Source: Thuidium tamariscinum
Taxonomy: Eukaryota > Streptophyta > Bryopsida > Hypnales > Thuidiaceae
Length of the DNA: 64,000 bases
NCBI GenBank assembly: GCA_947034885.2
Contig: OX344754.2
Span: 5,525,001 to 5,589,000, forward strand
Direction of reading: 5' to 3'
Part shown: in pieces, positions 22,487 to 34,666 of the stretch
How the letters are laid out: each line of letters starts with the position of its first letter
Position numbering within the stretch: the first letter of the stretch is position 1
Position numbers and translations under genes: made by a program
The notes under the pieces: generated by a model
What the model was told of the DNA's origin: nothing
Databases searched by the model: none
The model's input: only the letters and a program-made list of their open reading frames with translations

Positions 22487-23844
22487 GGGTGATTGCACAA
22501 AACACCTGGCAGTTTGATTGCGTTTTGATTTTGAAGCGCTATAACTTTTGATGTATGAATCCAATGCCAAAACCAAAAAACATATTTCTAAAGATCTTGA
22601 CAAAAATTGTATTCCTTATTTTTCGGAAATTTTAAAAAATAATTTTATATTTAAAAGTTAATTTTGTTAATTTGTCACACTTTGACATAGTGGGGTTTTT
22701 AGTACTATTGAGCGGTGAAAATTAAATTTTTTAGATAAAATTTATATGGTATATTTTATTAGTAGATAGACATGTTCTTACCAAAGGAAATCTAAAAATA
22801 CATTATTTTGTATCCTCCACATTTGTGCAAACAAGCCTTCTTTGCGTGTGCAATTCCAAACATTAGAAATGGTTTTGACCTCATTTTTTTAGTCAAATAG
22901 CATCACCAAAAAGTCTTCCCAAATGGATGATTTTTACTTTTGTTGAAAATTGTTTTTCCTATTTTCTACAAATTAAAACATTAAAGTATGTATTTTCTTA
23001 TTTTCTAGAACAAAACTCTATGTCCAAAAAATGTCCTAGAAAATACATGCTTTAACGTTTTAATTTGTTAAAAATAGGAAAAACAATTTTCAACAAAAGT
23101 AAAAATTGTCCATTTGGGAAGGCTTTTTGGTGATGCTATTTGACTAAAAAAATGCAGTCAAAACCATTTTTAATGTTTGGAATTGCACGCGCAAAGAAGG
23201 CCTCATTAGAAGAAATTTGAGGGCATTAGGAGACTGTGGGTTCCCGGACTGCGGGAACGCAATTTCTGCCCTAGGAACTTGAATCCTACGTGGTCGAGAT
23301 ACTGCCACGTAATAATAATTTATTTTTTTTCAATTTTTTTTTGGACTTATTTTCATATTTCAGGACCCCCAAATTTTTATTTTTATTTTTATTTTTATAT
23401 TTTTTGATAAAAGTCGGCTTGACAGGGGTCTGCGGCATTGGGAGCCGTTTTGGGAACAGACCTGAAACGGCCCTGTAATGCTCAGATTTCATCTAATGGT
23501 TTGCACAAATGTGGAGGATACAAAATAATGTATTTTTAGATTTCCTTTGGTAAGAACACGTCTACCTACTAGGAAAATATACCAGAGAAATTTCAGCTAA
23601 AAAAATTAGTTTTAACCGCTCAATAGTACTAAAAGTCCCACTATGTCAAAGTGTGACAAATTAACAAAATTAACTTTTAAATATAAAATTATTTTTTAAA
23701 ATTTCTGAAAAATAAGGAATACAATTTTTGTCAAGATCTTTAGAAATATATTTTTTGGTTTTGGCATTGGATTCATACATTGAAAGTTATAGTGTTCCAA
23801 AATCAGAATGCAACCAAACTGCCAAGTGTTTCGTGCAATCACCC
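22487..23844. mobile_element. Foldback element with long inverted arms, interrupted by a MITE
   Basis: GGGTGATTGCACAAAACACC at the left is inverted as GTGTTTCGTGCAATCACCC at the right, with TCAA directly flanking both ends (22483-22486 and 23845-23848). Arms run about 22487-23010 and 23020-23844; the right arm is split by a CATTAG MITE at 23204-23498. Arm similarity is high but imperfect. Ends resemble the GGGTCATTG elements at 20398 and 43011, so these form one group. No coding capacity. Confidence 0.8.
23204..23498. mobile_element. CATTAG-family MITE inside the foldback, 295 bp
   Basis: Starts CATTAGAAGAAATTTGAGGG and ends GATTTCATCTAATG. It contains CCCGGACTGCGGGAACGCA, GGTCGAGATACTGCCACGTA and a (TTTTTA)n run near 23370-23400. 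Compared with the intact left arm of the host foldback, the junctions show no clear target duplication. Confidence 0.8.
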
Positions 23845-23979
23845 TCAAGAAAACAGCCTTTATCAAGAACATCTTCCCTCATCAAGTGATATAAGTTCTT
23901 GTAGCTCTCTTTTTTCTATCCTTCAATAAGTATGGTATTATGGTGTATTATAGCACCTTAGAGCATGCCACTTGCCTAA

Positions 23980-24575
23980 CAAATTTTTTTTTATTTTTTA
24001 AAACAAATGGCGAACCATTGCATTAAAAAGAACCAAGTACAAGCAACCAAGCCCAAAGGCTGGACAAAAACAACAACACCCAGGACCACAAACAAATAGA
24101 GAGCCAAAACTACTAGGGAAAGATGCACAAGGGAAGGCCCTCATTGATTTAGTGAATGGAATCTCCTTCCTTGTAGGCAAGGATAGGGTGTAACCAAATG
24201 CTATAGAACTGTTGCCAAATATCATCCGCAGAACGGGGTTAAGAGTGCGCTGCTCGTTGAATTTTGAGGAGGGTAGCTCGGCCATAGTCTAAAAGGGCGT
24301 TCCATAGAGTGGATTGAAGTAGTTGAGTGGGCCATCTTTCTTGGGCAAATACTAAGTGATTTCTAGAAATTCAACATAGCCAAAGAGCTTCTTCACAAAG
24401 TAAAGTCCAAATAATACGAACTTTGCGAAATTTCTTAGACAAGGAAGAACCAAAGATGCATTGGATGACATTGAGTCTATCCAAGGGACTTTGAGGAGGG
24501 GAGGAACCTCGAAGATGATGCACAATAGATTGCACGTAGTCCCAAATATCTTGCTGGCAAAATTTGAGTTACGAA
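23980..24575 (-). mobile_element. 5'-truncated LINE 3' end (reverse-transcriptase zf-RVT tail)
   Basis: On the minus strand, from about 24563, an open frame reads …IWDYVQSIVHHLRG… VRIIWTLLCEEALWL, then after a TGA at 24371-24373 ISRNHLVFAQERWP… LWNALLDYGRATLLK. This order (WTLL..EALW, RNxLVF, LWxALLDYGR) is typical of the C-terminal zf-RVT region of plant LINEs. The 3' end runs into an A-rich tail at about 23983-24000 on the plus strand as T-rich sequence. The 5' part is missing, so the copy is dead. Confidence 0.65.
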
Positions 24576-24579
24576 ATGC

Positions 24580-26160
24580 AAAACGAAGCTGAAGGGAGTC
24601 ACCCCATCCGGCTGGCTCGTTGGTTTGTTAACAGGCGAGGCATGCATCACTTGCCACGCAGGAGGAGAGGTGTAATCACTTGGCCCGAGCTTTGGAAAGG
24701 TCTCATTTCCTGTTGTGGAGGCTGCCTCCCGGCTGGCATAATGACCCTGACTTGCAAGCCGACGTTGACTTGCAAGCCCTCCCGCTGAACAAGTCATCCA
24801 TTTTGCCAAATGGGTGGGGCAGTTTTGCAGGCGCTGATGAACAAGTCATCCATTATGCTACACGAGTGAGCATGCTCTTAGCACAGAGGCGGTCGCAAGG
24901 GAAGGAGGTCGGAGGTCGGAGATTCGGAGGGAAGGCGGTGGCAGTACGAAGAACGGACCCCCTCATCCCCCATCCATTCAAAGGCGGGGCAATATAATGG
25001 GATCAATTCGCCCTGGCCAACGCAACGCACTCTCCTTTTCGCAATAAATTCGATCCTTTCCGTCCGCCCCTCCTACTGTAGATGAATCTCGCCTCAGATT
25101 CCGTATCACTTATTACAACGTCAGTGTGAATCAGCGGGATGATTCTACAGTACTGGGCCCCAGTCCCATGCGTTTCGATCTAATCTACGGAGTACAGTAC
25201 AGTATTTCTGTGCGTTCCTTTCTAGTTCAGATTCTGCAGCCAGCACCACGACCGCAGAATCATCTGATCACCCTACTGTGCGGTAATGGGCACACCGTGA
25301 AGCCGGCTTCAGATGGATCCAGATTCTCCTTCTCTTTCTTTAGGGTCGACATGGAAGCCGGGATTCAATAAGTTACGTCGAGCGAGATGGCGAGTTTGCA
25401 GCACCACGATCGCAGAATCATCAGATCAACCAAGTGGGCGCTGGGCAGTGGCACGCAGGGACTGAAGCCGGCGTCAGTGGGATCAGATTCTCTTTCTTTG
25501 GGCTCCACATTCAAGCCTGGATTCCATCTAAAGTAGATTCTACAGTGGAGAGGGCGAGTTGGATCCAGATTCAACTGCACCCACACTGTTGCAGGGCTGT
25601 ACTACGGGACAGGAAAGAGAACTTCTTATCAATAATAGGCCGTGGATTCAATTCTGGGGCTCTCCACTCCGACAGGCAGGGCCGGGGAGGAATCTGAAGT
25701 TCCACAGATTATTGTATTTTATTTCAGTTTTATTGATTTTGTGGGGATTGTTTTAGTTTGTGAAATGGGTGTGTCAGACTGTCAGTGGCGAGTTGTGTAC
25801 TGCAGCTTATTTCGGTGAATGTCACTCACAAGTCGCAACCGATCGATGGCAAAGGCGGTGGGTTCGGGAGGTGGAGAGGTGCAGGGAAACTGTGCAGCAA
25901 GGGATCGGAAGGTTCCGGGATTTTACACGTGAGTTTCGTCGTTGGTCATGTTGCACCAGTGTTTTTTAATTTTTTTTGTTTCGATTTAGGGCGTTCCTGG
26001 AGCTCCTCAGTTTTTTGCCAGAACAGATCATGTTGCTTTTCTGTCGGAGAGTTTGTCCCTTGAATCATGCCGACACTATCTCAAGTAGCAGCCACCATAG
26101 CCATCAATTTAACCCGGAAATGCCCGAGGCTTGTTTTGAGCTTCTTGGAATTTGCTCTAG
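24580..26160 (+). other. GC-rich island of unknown function with internal duplications
   Basis: This is the most GC- and CpG-rich stretch besides the HMT leader. Near 24990 GGGCAATATAATGGG could be a TATA-like element. A ~158-bp unit starting CAGCACCACGA is duplicated at about 25239 and 25397; smaller repeats lie near 24750-24850. A possible 61-bp intron (GTGAGT at 25929, TTTAG ending 25989) is short for a plant. Open frames are short, overlap and show no recognised domain. It may be the promoter and leader of a gene or a non-coding transcript; the strand is a guess. Confidence 0.35.
25239..25556. repeat. Tandem duplication, unit about 158 bp, two copies
   Basis: Both copies begin CAGCACCACGA(C/T)CGCAGAA, then share TGAAGCCGGC, GATCCAGATTCTC/GATCAGATTCTC and CTCTTTCTTT, and end near GCGAG. 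Divergence is moderate. Confidence 0.7.
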
Positions 26161-26196
26161 AATGAACAAAATTGTACCTAATTTTGCTTAATTGTA

Positions 26197-26568
26197 TGGT
26201 AGAAGTACCTACAAGTGATAAAATAAGCACATTTGAATATTATCTAGGGTAGTGCAAGGCAAAGTAAATATTTTCAGAGTTGCACTGACAAAAATAATGG
26301 AGATTACAAAAAAATTGGTAATTTTATCTCTTGAATTGAAATTAATATGAATTTTGGAAGGCAAAAGTTGGGCTTGACCTATGACCAACATCTAAAGCCA
26401 TCCAATTTCAATCATTCAAGAATACTTTCCTACTAATTACTTCCTACATTTATGCTCACTTGTGTGTCATTAACTTGTTGGTCCAAACTTTGGAAAAGTA
26501 CAAAGACACACATTCCATGGAAAAAACGAAAATTCATTTGAATCTTCTTTGGAATAGGGTACCCTATT
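26197..26568. mobile_element. Diverged copy of the 423-bp TA-flanked MITE
   Basis: Left end TGGTAGAAGTACCTA after TA at 26195-26196; the body matches 12371-12793 (GAATTTTGGAAGGCAAAAG region). The right end is degraded near GAATAGGGTACCCTATTT. Confidence 0.5.
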
Positions 26569-26577
26569 TGTTGTTAA

Positions 26578-27523
26578 CCCCTAAAGCCCTAAACTATGTT
26601 TTTTTGGCAACATAGCAATTTCAAGCAGCTCACTACGAATGAAGTTTTTATTTTTTTCTTTGAAATTTTCACACAACATGTGTCCAAGGAGTAGCTTCAA
26701 GGCCCAACAATTTTCATAACTTTTGACTACATGATTAAAAAGTTATGACATGATATGTTGTTTTGTTTGAACTATGGGTAGTTTGAGCAACAAAAAAGAC
26801 TTCTTCAAAAATTTATTTTTTCTAAGAATTAAAATTTGAAACTGGTTTATTAGATTTTTATCTATGTGGAAAGCTTTGAATCATTCCATTTCAATACATG
26901 AGTCAAAGGTTATAAGGAATTCTAGTTTGGGGTAGTTCATGGGTAGTTATAGAATCTTTACTCTACAAAAAAGTTTGAAATTATTTATTTAATTCAATTT
27001 TTAATATTTTTGAAAAAAAATTAAAACATTGGGTGGAGATTGTTTATACAATATTTTAACCATTGGAATTGACATTTTTCATTTTTATAGATAAATTGTT
27101 CACAATTTAGTATTTTCAAGCATTTTCTACTTCTTTCTACTAACTATTTTTTCCTATATGTTATACAATTCCAAATGATTTGAAATATTTTTAGCATATA
27201 TCTAACTTGCATTTCAAATTGAATACAAAGAGTAACTATCATTTTGAGTATTTTTTTATACAAATGTGACCTTGTGAAGTATAGCTACCCGGGTTTTTGC
27301 AGGGATAAAAAAAGGATTTTTGCTAGTTCAAATGTAAAAATCTTGCAATCTATATAGTGAAAATTTTTTAAATTTTTTCCACATCTTTTCAAACCACTTA
27401 ACTATAAGATCCTGAGGTTAAATATGTCAAAAAAAATGTATTTTTCCAAAAAAATTGCACTTGTATTAGAAATCGCAGTTTTGGAGTCATCTTAGTGGAA
27501 ACATAGTCAAAAAACTTTAGGGG
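26578..27523. mobile_element. Large TTAA-flanked element, 946 bp
   Basis: Begins CCCCTAAAGCCC and ends CTTTAGGGG between TTAA at 26574-26577 and 27524-27527. The left ~400 bp matches the left arm of the element at 33661 (CAAGGAGTAGCTTCAAGGCC block); the right half differs, so it is not a foldback. No open frame suggests a transposase. Confidence 0.7.
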
Positions 27524-27527
27524 TTAA

Positions 27528-29637
27528 TGGAGGGGGGGTCAACCTCTACTATATCTATATAAATTCAAACCAACAAGTTAGAAATTGCATAAGAAAAGAA
27601 AACACAATATTATCACTTATGGAGTGAAAGATTGCAATGTTTGACCATGAGGGTGTTAAAATTGCAAAAGTGATGTGAATTCTTTCTATCCTCTTTTTCC
27701 CAAGTCAAATCTCAAAAGTTGATGACCAAAAAAATCTGAGATTTACAAGGCCTAACATACACAACTCCAATCAATTTGTCGCTTCTCAAAATCTATTCTA
27801 GAATTTTTGTAAATGAATTTTTTATGTGATTTTCTTCCCAAGATCTATTGTATTTGAGGCTTATTTTCAAAAACTTTCAACACTACCAAAAATCACTAGT
27901 AAAAAATCTGCCTAGTTTTGTTGTTTTGGTCACGTTGATGAACAACAAATTTCTATTAATCAAGATTGCAATGAGTATCCTTGCACAAAATCTTGAATAG
28001 AAAAATCTCTATCATTCATTTTCCAAATCAGATTTTGACACTAAATTAGACGTCTAAAATAACTTTCCAAAAATACTAAATACTAAAAATAGAAATTTTG
28101 TTAGATTTTATTTAACTTCAAAGTTTTACAAACACCAAATTTTGGTGCCTTCGGCATTTCAAGGTTAAGGGTTTTGAACATAATTTCTATCTATAGATAT
28201 CCAACAAGTCATTGGACCCTATTAATAGGAGCAAAATAATTTCAATGTACTTTTAAATGTGTTATTTGGACATTGTGAGTGTAAGTTGTGAATTTTTTTT
28301 AAACCAATTATGAATGCACCTAATATCAATACCAGGGTTTGATATTCAAATGTAATACATCATTGTAATTACATCAATCCACTTTCCAAGATTTTTCAAG
28401 ATTGAAGAGGAGATGGATATGGGTACAGTGAGGGTTATAGGTGTTGCTACCTTATACATTATGATAGGTTGTTTGTTTGTTTGTTTGTTTTGTTTGTTAC
28501 ATTGAGATCTTAAAAACTATATGTCTCCTAGTCGCATTCTTGGTATCGTTAGAAATTCCATAATATTGTTCACTAGTTCAATGACCCCCTAAAGTGAAGG
28601 TATAATCCCCTCTTAGATATATAGAGGGAATTAAGTTATAATTTGCACAATTTAATTGGCTGGCTTGCTAGATCTACAATTCCAACCCATTCATTGGCCT
28701 ATTCATTCCTCCCACCTATATACTTTACAAACTTTCTTTGTTGGGGGGCTCCTACTTCCTACTCAAGCAAAAAAGGGCCCCCATGGCATAAGAGAAAATG
28801 TGAGGCCTTTGGAGGGCTGCTCCACAACCCTTAGAAGACCCCAAACTTCAATTTTTTTTAGCTTAACAAATCTTTTTTCCCCTATTCTCGCTCACCTTCT
28901 ATCGAGATGTCGGACAATTGTCAAGGGCTCCAAATCCAAGTTTAAGTGTTCAATAATCAAAATTATAGTATTCTGATGGAATTTTTTAAGCTCTTGGAAA
29001 CTTTAAACTTGGATGTTATTTAAGATCCATCCAAGTTGTGGAATACGAAGTGGATGTCAGTGAAGTATGTTCTCCATATTGCCATGAAGAGTTGTTGATG
29101 AGAATATATGTGGAAGACTTTCTTCGTGGGTAATTGATGAGGAAGAAAGGTGAAGAAGCTATTTTTATAGAGAAAGCCATTGTCCATCATGAATCTCAAA
29201 GAATATGGGATATTTTCAAGGTGAAAGCTTGGCCGCTCATAGTTATGAGAAAATGCAGAAAATGTCCCAAAAATGAATTTTAGGTCTACCTCATTTAGGC
29301 ACAATAGATCAACTTTTTTGGAAAAACTTAGAACTACAAAAAGTTGGAAAAACAAACTAACTTTTATCTCCAAAAATAGGTTTGAAGTTTCCACACTAGA
29401 CACATAAGTTATATTGATTTTGTCTATTTTGTATTCAACCTAATTGTGTTAGAAAATGCTACAACCTTCTCTCTCATATAGAACTTTGACAATTGTTTTT
29501 TTTTATCAATATAAGTTAGCCCTTATTTGCTTTGTACTTTTCATTGCAATCTTAATCATCCATCATTTATAAAATTTATGTCTTCCAAATTTGACAACTA
29601 GTACATTTGTCATTTCACATATTCTAGTTTAAAGATT
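27528..29637. other. Intergenic DNA, no recognised gene
   Basis: Holds a (TTTG)n tract at about 28466-28498. An open frame of 127 codons on the minus strand at 29020-29403 is Phe/Leu-rich and matches no family I know, so I do not call it a gene. Confidence 0.4.
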
Positions 29638-31042
29638 TGTACAGTAGGGTACCAATCAAAATGGCGTTTTCGCATCCGTAGTGAGAAAAATTTCGGTACT
29701 GCCAACTTTGGAAGCGTCCTGCAAGCTCAAAAATTGATATTTTACCACGAAATTTTTACCACAGCATAATCTTTAAGTTAACTATATGTGTGCCAAATTT
29801 CAAGTCCAAAAAATTCACCAAAAGAAAGTTATTTAAAGTCTACCAACATGGGTAGTGGTGAGAAACATTTCACTACTTTCAACTTTGACACCTTCCTAAG
29901 GATTGCGTTCTTTTTCTTTTGCCATGAAATTTTTGTCATGAAACAATATGTTTTTTTTAATATGTATAAAAAATTTCAAGGTAAAAGAATTTTCTTTTAA
30001 GAAGATATTTGAAATCTCCCAACAAGTGTAGTTTTGAGAAAATTTTCACAATTTTCAACTTTGACACCCTCCCAAGGGCTGAAAAATTGGTTTCTTACCA
30101 TGAATTTTTTTTTGTGAAGTTACATCTATGTTGATAATATGTGCTCCAAATTTCAAGTTCAAATGAATTACCAAAAAAAAGATATACATAATCTCCCAAC
30201 ATGCGTAGTTGTGAGAAAATTTTCACTATTGCTAACTTTGACACCCTCCCAAGGGCTGAAAATTTGTCTATTTAACATGAATTTTTTTGAATAAGATCAA
30301 CTTTATGTTGATAATATATGTTCCAAATTTCAAGTTCAAAACACTTACCCAAAAAAAGATATTCAAAATCTCTCAACATGTGTAGTTGTGAGGTTGAGTT
30401 TTTAGATTCGTGTCAAACTTTGCTCCACAAAAAAACACTATACTAAGGGCTCAAAAACTCCTCCTCACAACTACAATTGTTGGGAGACTTTGTATATCTT
30501 TTTTTTGGTAATTCATTTGAACTTGAAATTTGGAGCACATATTATCAACATAGATGTAACTTCACAAAAAAAAATTCATGGTAAGAAACCAATTTTTCAG
30601 CCCTTGGGAGGGTGTCAAAGTTGAAAATTGTGAAAATTTTCTCAAAACTACACTTGTTGGGAGATTTCAAATATCTTCTTAAAAGAAAATTCTTTTACCT
30701 TGAAATTTTTTATACATATTAAAAAAAAACATATTGTTTCATGACAAAAATTTCATGGCAAAAGAAAAAGAACGCAATCCTTAGGAAGGTGTCAAAGTTG
30801 AAAGTAGTGAAATGTTTCTCACCACTACCCATGTTGGTAGACTTTAAATAACTTTCTTTTGGTGAATCTTTTGGACTTGAAATTTGGCACACATATAGTT
30901 AACTTAAAGATTATGCTGTGGTAAAAATTTCGTGGTAAAATATCAATTTTTGAGCTCGCGGGAGGCTTCCAAAGTTGGCAGTACCGAAATTTTTCTCACT
31001 ACGGATGCGAAAACGCCATTTTGATTGGTACCCTACTGTACA
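29638..31042. mobile_element. 1.4-kb foldback with near-identical ~577-bp arms
   Basis: TGTACAGTAGGGTACCAATC at the left is exactly inverted at 31042. Arms run about 29638-30213 and 30463-31042 with only scattered differences by eye, around a ~250-bp spacer. The left arm and spacer are built from about four diverged ~177-bp tandem units, each with GAGAAA..TTTCA.. and CAACTTTGACACC blocks (near 29681, 29860, 30035, 30211). No coding function is apparent; the transcript would form a very long hairpin. Confidence 0.85.
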
Positions 31043-31053
31043 ATATTTGAAAA

Positions 31054-31340
31054 CATTAGAGGATTTTTGACGCCATTGGAAGATTGCAAGTTCCCGGACT
31101 GCGGGAAGGCAGTTTTTGTCGTGTGAATAGAAATCCTATGTGGTCGAGAGAGTGCCACGTCATAAATTTTTATTTTTTTAGAAAAAAAAATTGGGGGGCT
31201 TTTTTTCATATTTTAGGACCCCAAATTTTTTTTTTTTTTTTTTGGGTAAATACTAGCCTCACAACGGCCAACAGTTACAGGAACAGTTTTAGGGAACAAT
31301 CTCGAAACGGCCCTTTGGAGGCCTCAAATCCCCTCTAATG
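31054..31340. mobile_element. CATTAG-family MITE, 287 bp
   Basis: Starts CATTAGAGGATTTTTGACG and ends CAAATCCCCTCTAATG. The centre holds CCCGGACTGCGGGAAGGCAG and GGTCGAGAGAGTGCCACGT. It lies 11 bases after the large foldback. Confidence 0.75.
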
Positions 31341-31895
31341 CATTGTAATAGTTGCCACCTAATAAAAATAAGAAATAGAACCCACAATATATATCCCACA
31401 CTCCTATAGTATTTACCTCTCTATTTTTTTTCTTTAGCATTAATAAGTATATTGCCAATTTATAAAGAAGTATATTAAAACAAGGACTTTGATTAAACAA
31501 ACCAAATCTATTTATACATTGCCGTTATTATTTGAGACATGTTAGAGACTCAGAGCCAACTCCAACTACATTTCACAAAGTTCACATGATTTGACCTCTT
31601 AATTCTAACATATTCCATAGCCCCCTTACCATTGTTTTAATAGATTTGTTTGTCACTCTGGAGCAGCCTTGTATTGGCCCCAAATTTTCTCTCATGGCTT
31701 GGTTATCAATGCTATGCCATCAATGAGGTTGGATATACAGACTTTGTTTTGTAGCATTTTGATTTGTATTGAGAAAGTTATTGAACTTTGAAGTTTTTAT
31801 GAATTAAAAAATTAGAAAATTAATTTGAATTTGAATTTGAATGCAGCAACAACACAAGTTACACTAGTATAGTATGATATTTTCATTGAAATTAA
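31341..31895. other. Intergenic DNA, nothing recognised
   Basis: AT-rich, no gene or bounded repeat seen. Confidence 0.4.
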
Positions 31896-32112
31896 CCCTT
31901 AAAAGGATGGATTGGTGATTGTAGAAATCATCCATTTTGATATTGTAAGAATCATTGGTCTTAAAAAATCCAAAAGCACTCATTAGAAGTCAAACTATTG
32001 TAAGAAAATTTCCCTTTTGATACAAAATTCTAAAGATGAATAGTTGCACTTATATCTACATAGATTCTTTATCATCCATTGGACTCAAAACATCATCCTC
32101 AACAATTAAAGG
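31896..32112 (+). mobile_element. TTAA MITE (CCCTTGAAGGA type)
   Basis: Begins CCCTTAAAAGGATGGATTGG after TTAA at 31892-31895 and has the family blocks AATCATCCATTTTGAT and AGAAGTCAAA. The right end AATTAAAGG is followed by a degraded TTTA. Confidence 0.65.
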
Positions 32113-33656
32113 TTTATAATATTGGTACAATTTTGGATTTGGCTTATCAAATGTATTTGTAATCTAGGATTGAAAAATGTTAAAAATTAGGCTTTTTACG
32201 GTTGACTTTGGGATTCTTCTAGGCTTTCTTATTTATGTTATTCAATATTTTGGAGGAATTCTACCTATACAATCCAAGCATCCATTACAACAATGGCAAT
32301 TTTATTCAATGAGAAAATTAATCAAATGGGAAACAAAATAAAATTTAGAGGCACAAAAACCTGCACAACATACTTCTATTCCTCCTAGTGCACACTATAT
32401 GGCAACTAGCACTATATACCTTGAAAACCAAACACAAGCACTCCATTGTTTTAGTTTGTACAATATTATAACAATGGATGAGAATATTTGCACAATGCAT
32501 ATGTATTAGCATAGTTCCTTCATATAGAAAAAATGTTGTAGCAAAGTTTTCATTAGTTAGTGACAAAGTCCCAACTGAACTCCTACACATTAGCACAAAG
32601 TTCCAACAAAATTTTACCAAGGTTCTTGCACATTAGATATAAAATTTCTTAACAATCTACCTCCCTTGAACTTCAACATTGTAGACTTACAAGCAACAAA
32701 CTTTCCCTCTTCAATACCTAAGTTACAAGGAATATGTATTGAAGAAATGAAAGTATTCACAACAAACTAAAAGTTGAACAACATTTACAAGAGAAAAGCA
32801 ATTTAAAATACTTCATGTACTTGCAATCTCCATTGGCACAAGTTCAGCCACAAAAGAATATGGAAAAGAATATTGCATGGGAAGCAAGAATATAGTTGGA
32901 ATATGTTTTCAAACTTGTACTTGATTTGAAATATGAGCTTTGCAACCTTTTTACTCACATTGCACTACAAACAAGTTTTACACCACCAATGTACAACACT
33001 ACCGCTCCAAATAAAGTGCCCAATGTTTGATAAATTGTTCAATTAGCCTCACTACTAACGTTCCATCATTGACATGGGCTTGGGTACAATCAAGTAGGAA
33101 TACCTAAAACTATTCACTTAAGTTGACGTGTATAGATGGATTCAAAATTACTATGAAGTGCTATGTTTCACTTATAGAAAAATGAAAATCGTAAATTTTA
33201 AATTATAAAAAATACTCTTTGGAAAACTTTTGTATTTTTAAAGGATTTTCAAAGTAAAATTTTTAAGTGATTAATAGGTGCATGCTTAAGCACCTTCAAA
33301 AAGATCCAAAATCATTCACTTTAAAGGCTTTGTTCCTTTTCAACCATATTGTGACATGTAGAAAGTAAGAAACATCCTACATGGACATTTTAATGCCTAA
33401 AGGATTTTAGGTCTCAAATTACTTTCTAAGAAGAGTTAAACTTTATTAGCTATATCAAGCCAGTTTATATGTGAAAATATTTTCTTCTAAATTGTTAATC
33501 GTTTATTGCAGTTAATTAAGAGTGATTTTGGAAATATCTCTTGGACAATCAAAGATTGGAAATCAAGTCCTATTATCTTGCAACATAGGAGGTAAAGGTT
33601 ATTGAAATTTTTCTATATATTCCAAATGTTTGTCTTTAATTTCTCTGCATTTGGAC
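32113..33656. other. Intergenic DNA, nothing recognised
   Basis: No recognisable exon or element ends on either strand. Confidence 0.4.
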
Positions 33657-33660
33657 ATAA

Positions 33661-34662
33661 CCCATAAAAGACCAAGCTGCATTTTTTGGCAACATAGTGA
33701 TTTTTGGTAGCTCACTACGAGTGGAGTTTTTATTTATTTTCTATGAAATTTTCGCAAAACATGCACCCAAGGAGTAGCTTTAAGGCCCAACAATTTTCAT
33801 AACTTTTGACTACATTTGAGTTATTTGTAAAGTCCCCTCCACTTTGGGCATGACTTTTTTTGAAGTTGAGAAGGCAACTATAGTTGAAGTGTCAAACTTT
33901 TTTGCAAGATACTTATGTCACACGACTTCAAAAGTGGGGACCAAACTTTTTTAGGCACCATTTTGATGGAAAAATAAGTTTCATACCCACTTTTATTTCA
34001 ACTTTTTAACTCAACCGGCTTTTTCACAAAACTTATGGGTTTAAACCCCAGTTTAGGGTACTTTACGAATAACTCAATTGTTAAAAAGTTATTGCATGAT
34101 ATGTGATTTTTCTTGATCTTTGGGCAGCTAGGGCAATTCAAAAAAATTCTTTAAAACTTACTTTTAAAAAAAATAAAAATTGAAATTGGTTCTTTAGAAT
34201 TATATGTACACTGAAAGTTTTAAATCAATCCATTTGGATTCATAATGTGAAAGTTATGACGAGTTTTGGTTTGTGGATAGGTAAGGTTTTCAAAGACTCC
34301 ATAGATATCCACAAACTAAAACTCCTCATAACTTTCACTTTATTAATCCAAATGGATTGATTTAAAGCTTTATGCGTACATATAATTTTAAGGAATCAAT
34401 TTCAATTTTTTATTTTTTCAAAAATTGATTTTTAAAGAAGTTTTTTGAGTTGTCCTAGTTGCCTAAAAATCAAAGAAAATCACATATCATGCAATAACTT
34501 TTTAACAATGTAGTCAAAAGTTATGAAAATTGTTGGGCCTTAAAGCTACTCCTTTGGTGCATATTGTGTGCAAATTTTAAAAAATAAAATAAAAACTCCC
34601 ACTTGTAGTGAGATGCCCCAAATTGCTATGTTGCCAAAAAATGTAGCTCGGCCCTTTAGGGG
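33661..34662. mobile_element. TTAA foldback element with a 260-bp insertion
   Basis: CCCATAAAAGACCAAGCTGC at the left is inverted as GTAGCTCGGCCCTTTAGGGG at the right. The left flank ATAA is a worn TTAA; the right TTAA is 34663-34666. The arms meet near 34295, where AACTCCTCATAACTTTCAC pairs with its inverse. The left arm carries the TIR element at 33817-34076; without it the arms align. Related, less complete copies lie near 44640-45655 and 58480-58715. Confidence 0.75.
33817..34076. mobile_element. Small TIR element inserted in the foldback arm, 260 bp
   Basis: TGAGTTATTTGTAAAG at the left is inverted as CTTTACGAATAACTCA at the right. ATT at 33814-33816 is repeated at 34077-34079. The opposite arm of the host foldback keeps the uninterrupted site (AACAATGTAGTC), proving an insertion with a 3-bp duplication. 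The superfamily is not certain. Confidence 0.8.
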
Positions 34663-34666
34663 TTAA

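Noticed and set aside
24477-24809. 110-codon minus-strand frame at the LINE/GC-rich boundary
   Set aside because: Its C-terminal third is the LINE read out of frame, so it is a shadow.
28466-28498. TTTG repeat as a functional element
   Set aside because: Simple microsatellite; nothing suggests function.
29020-29403. 127-codon minus-strand open frame
   Set aside because: Phe/Leu-rich composition, no recognised motif and no splice or start context beyond chance.
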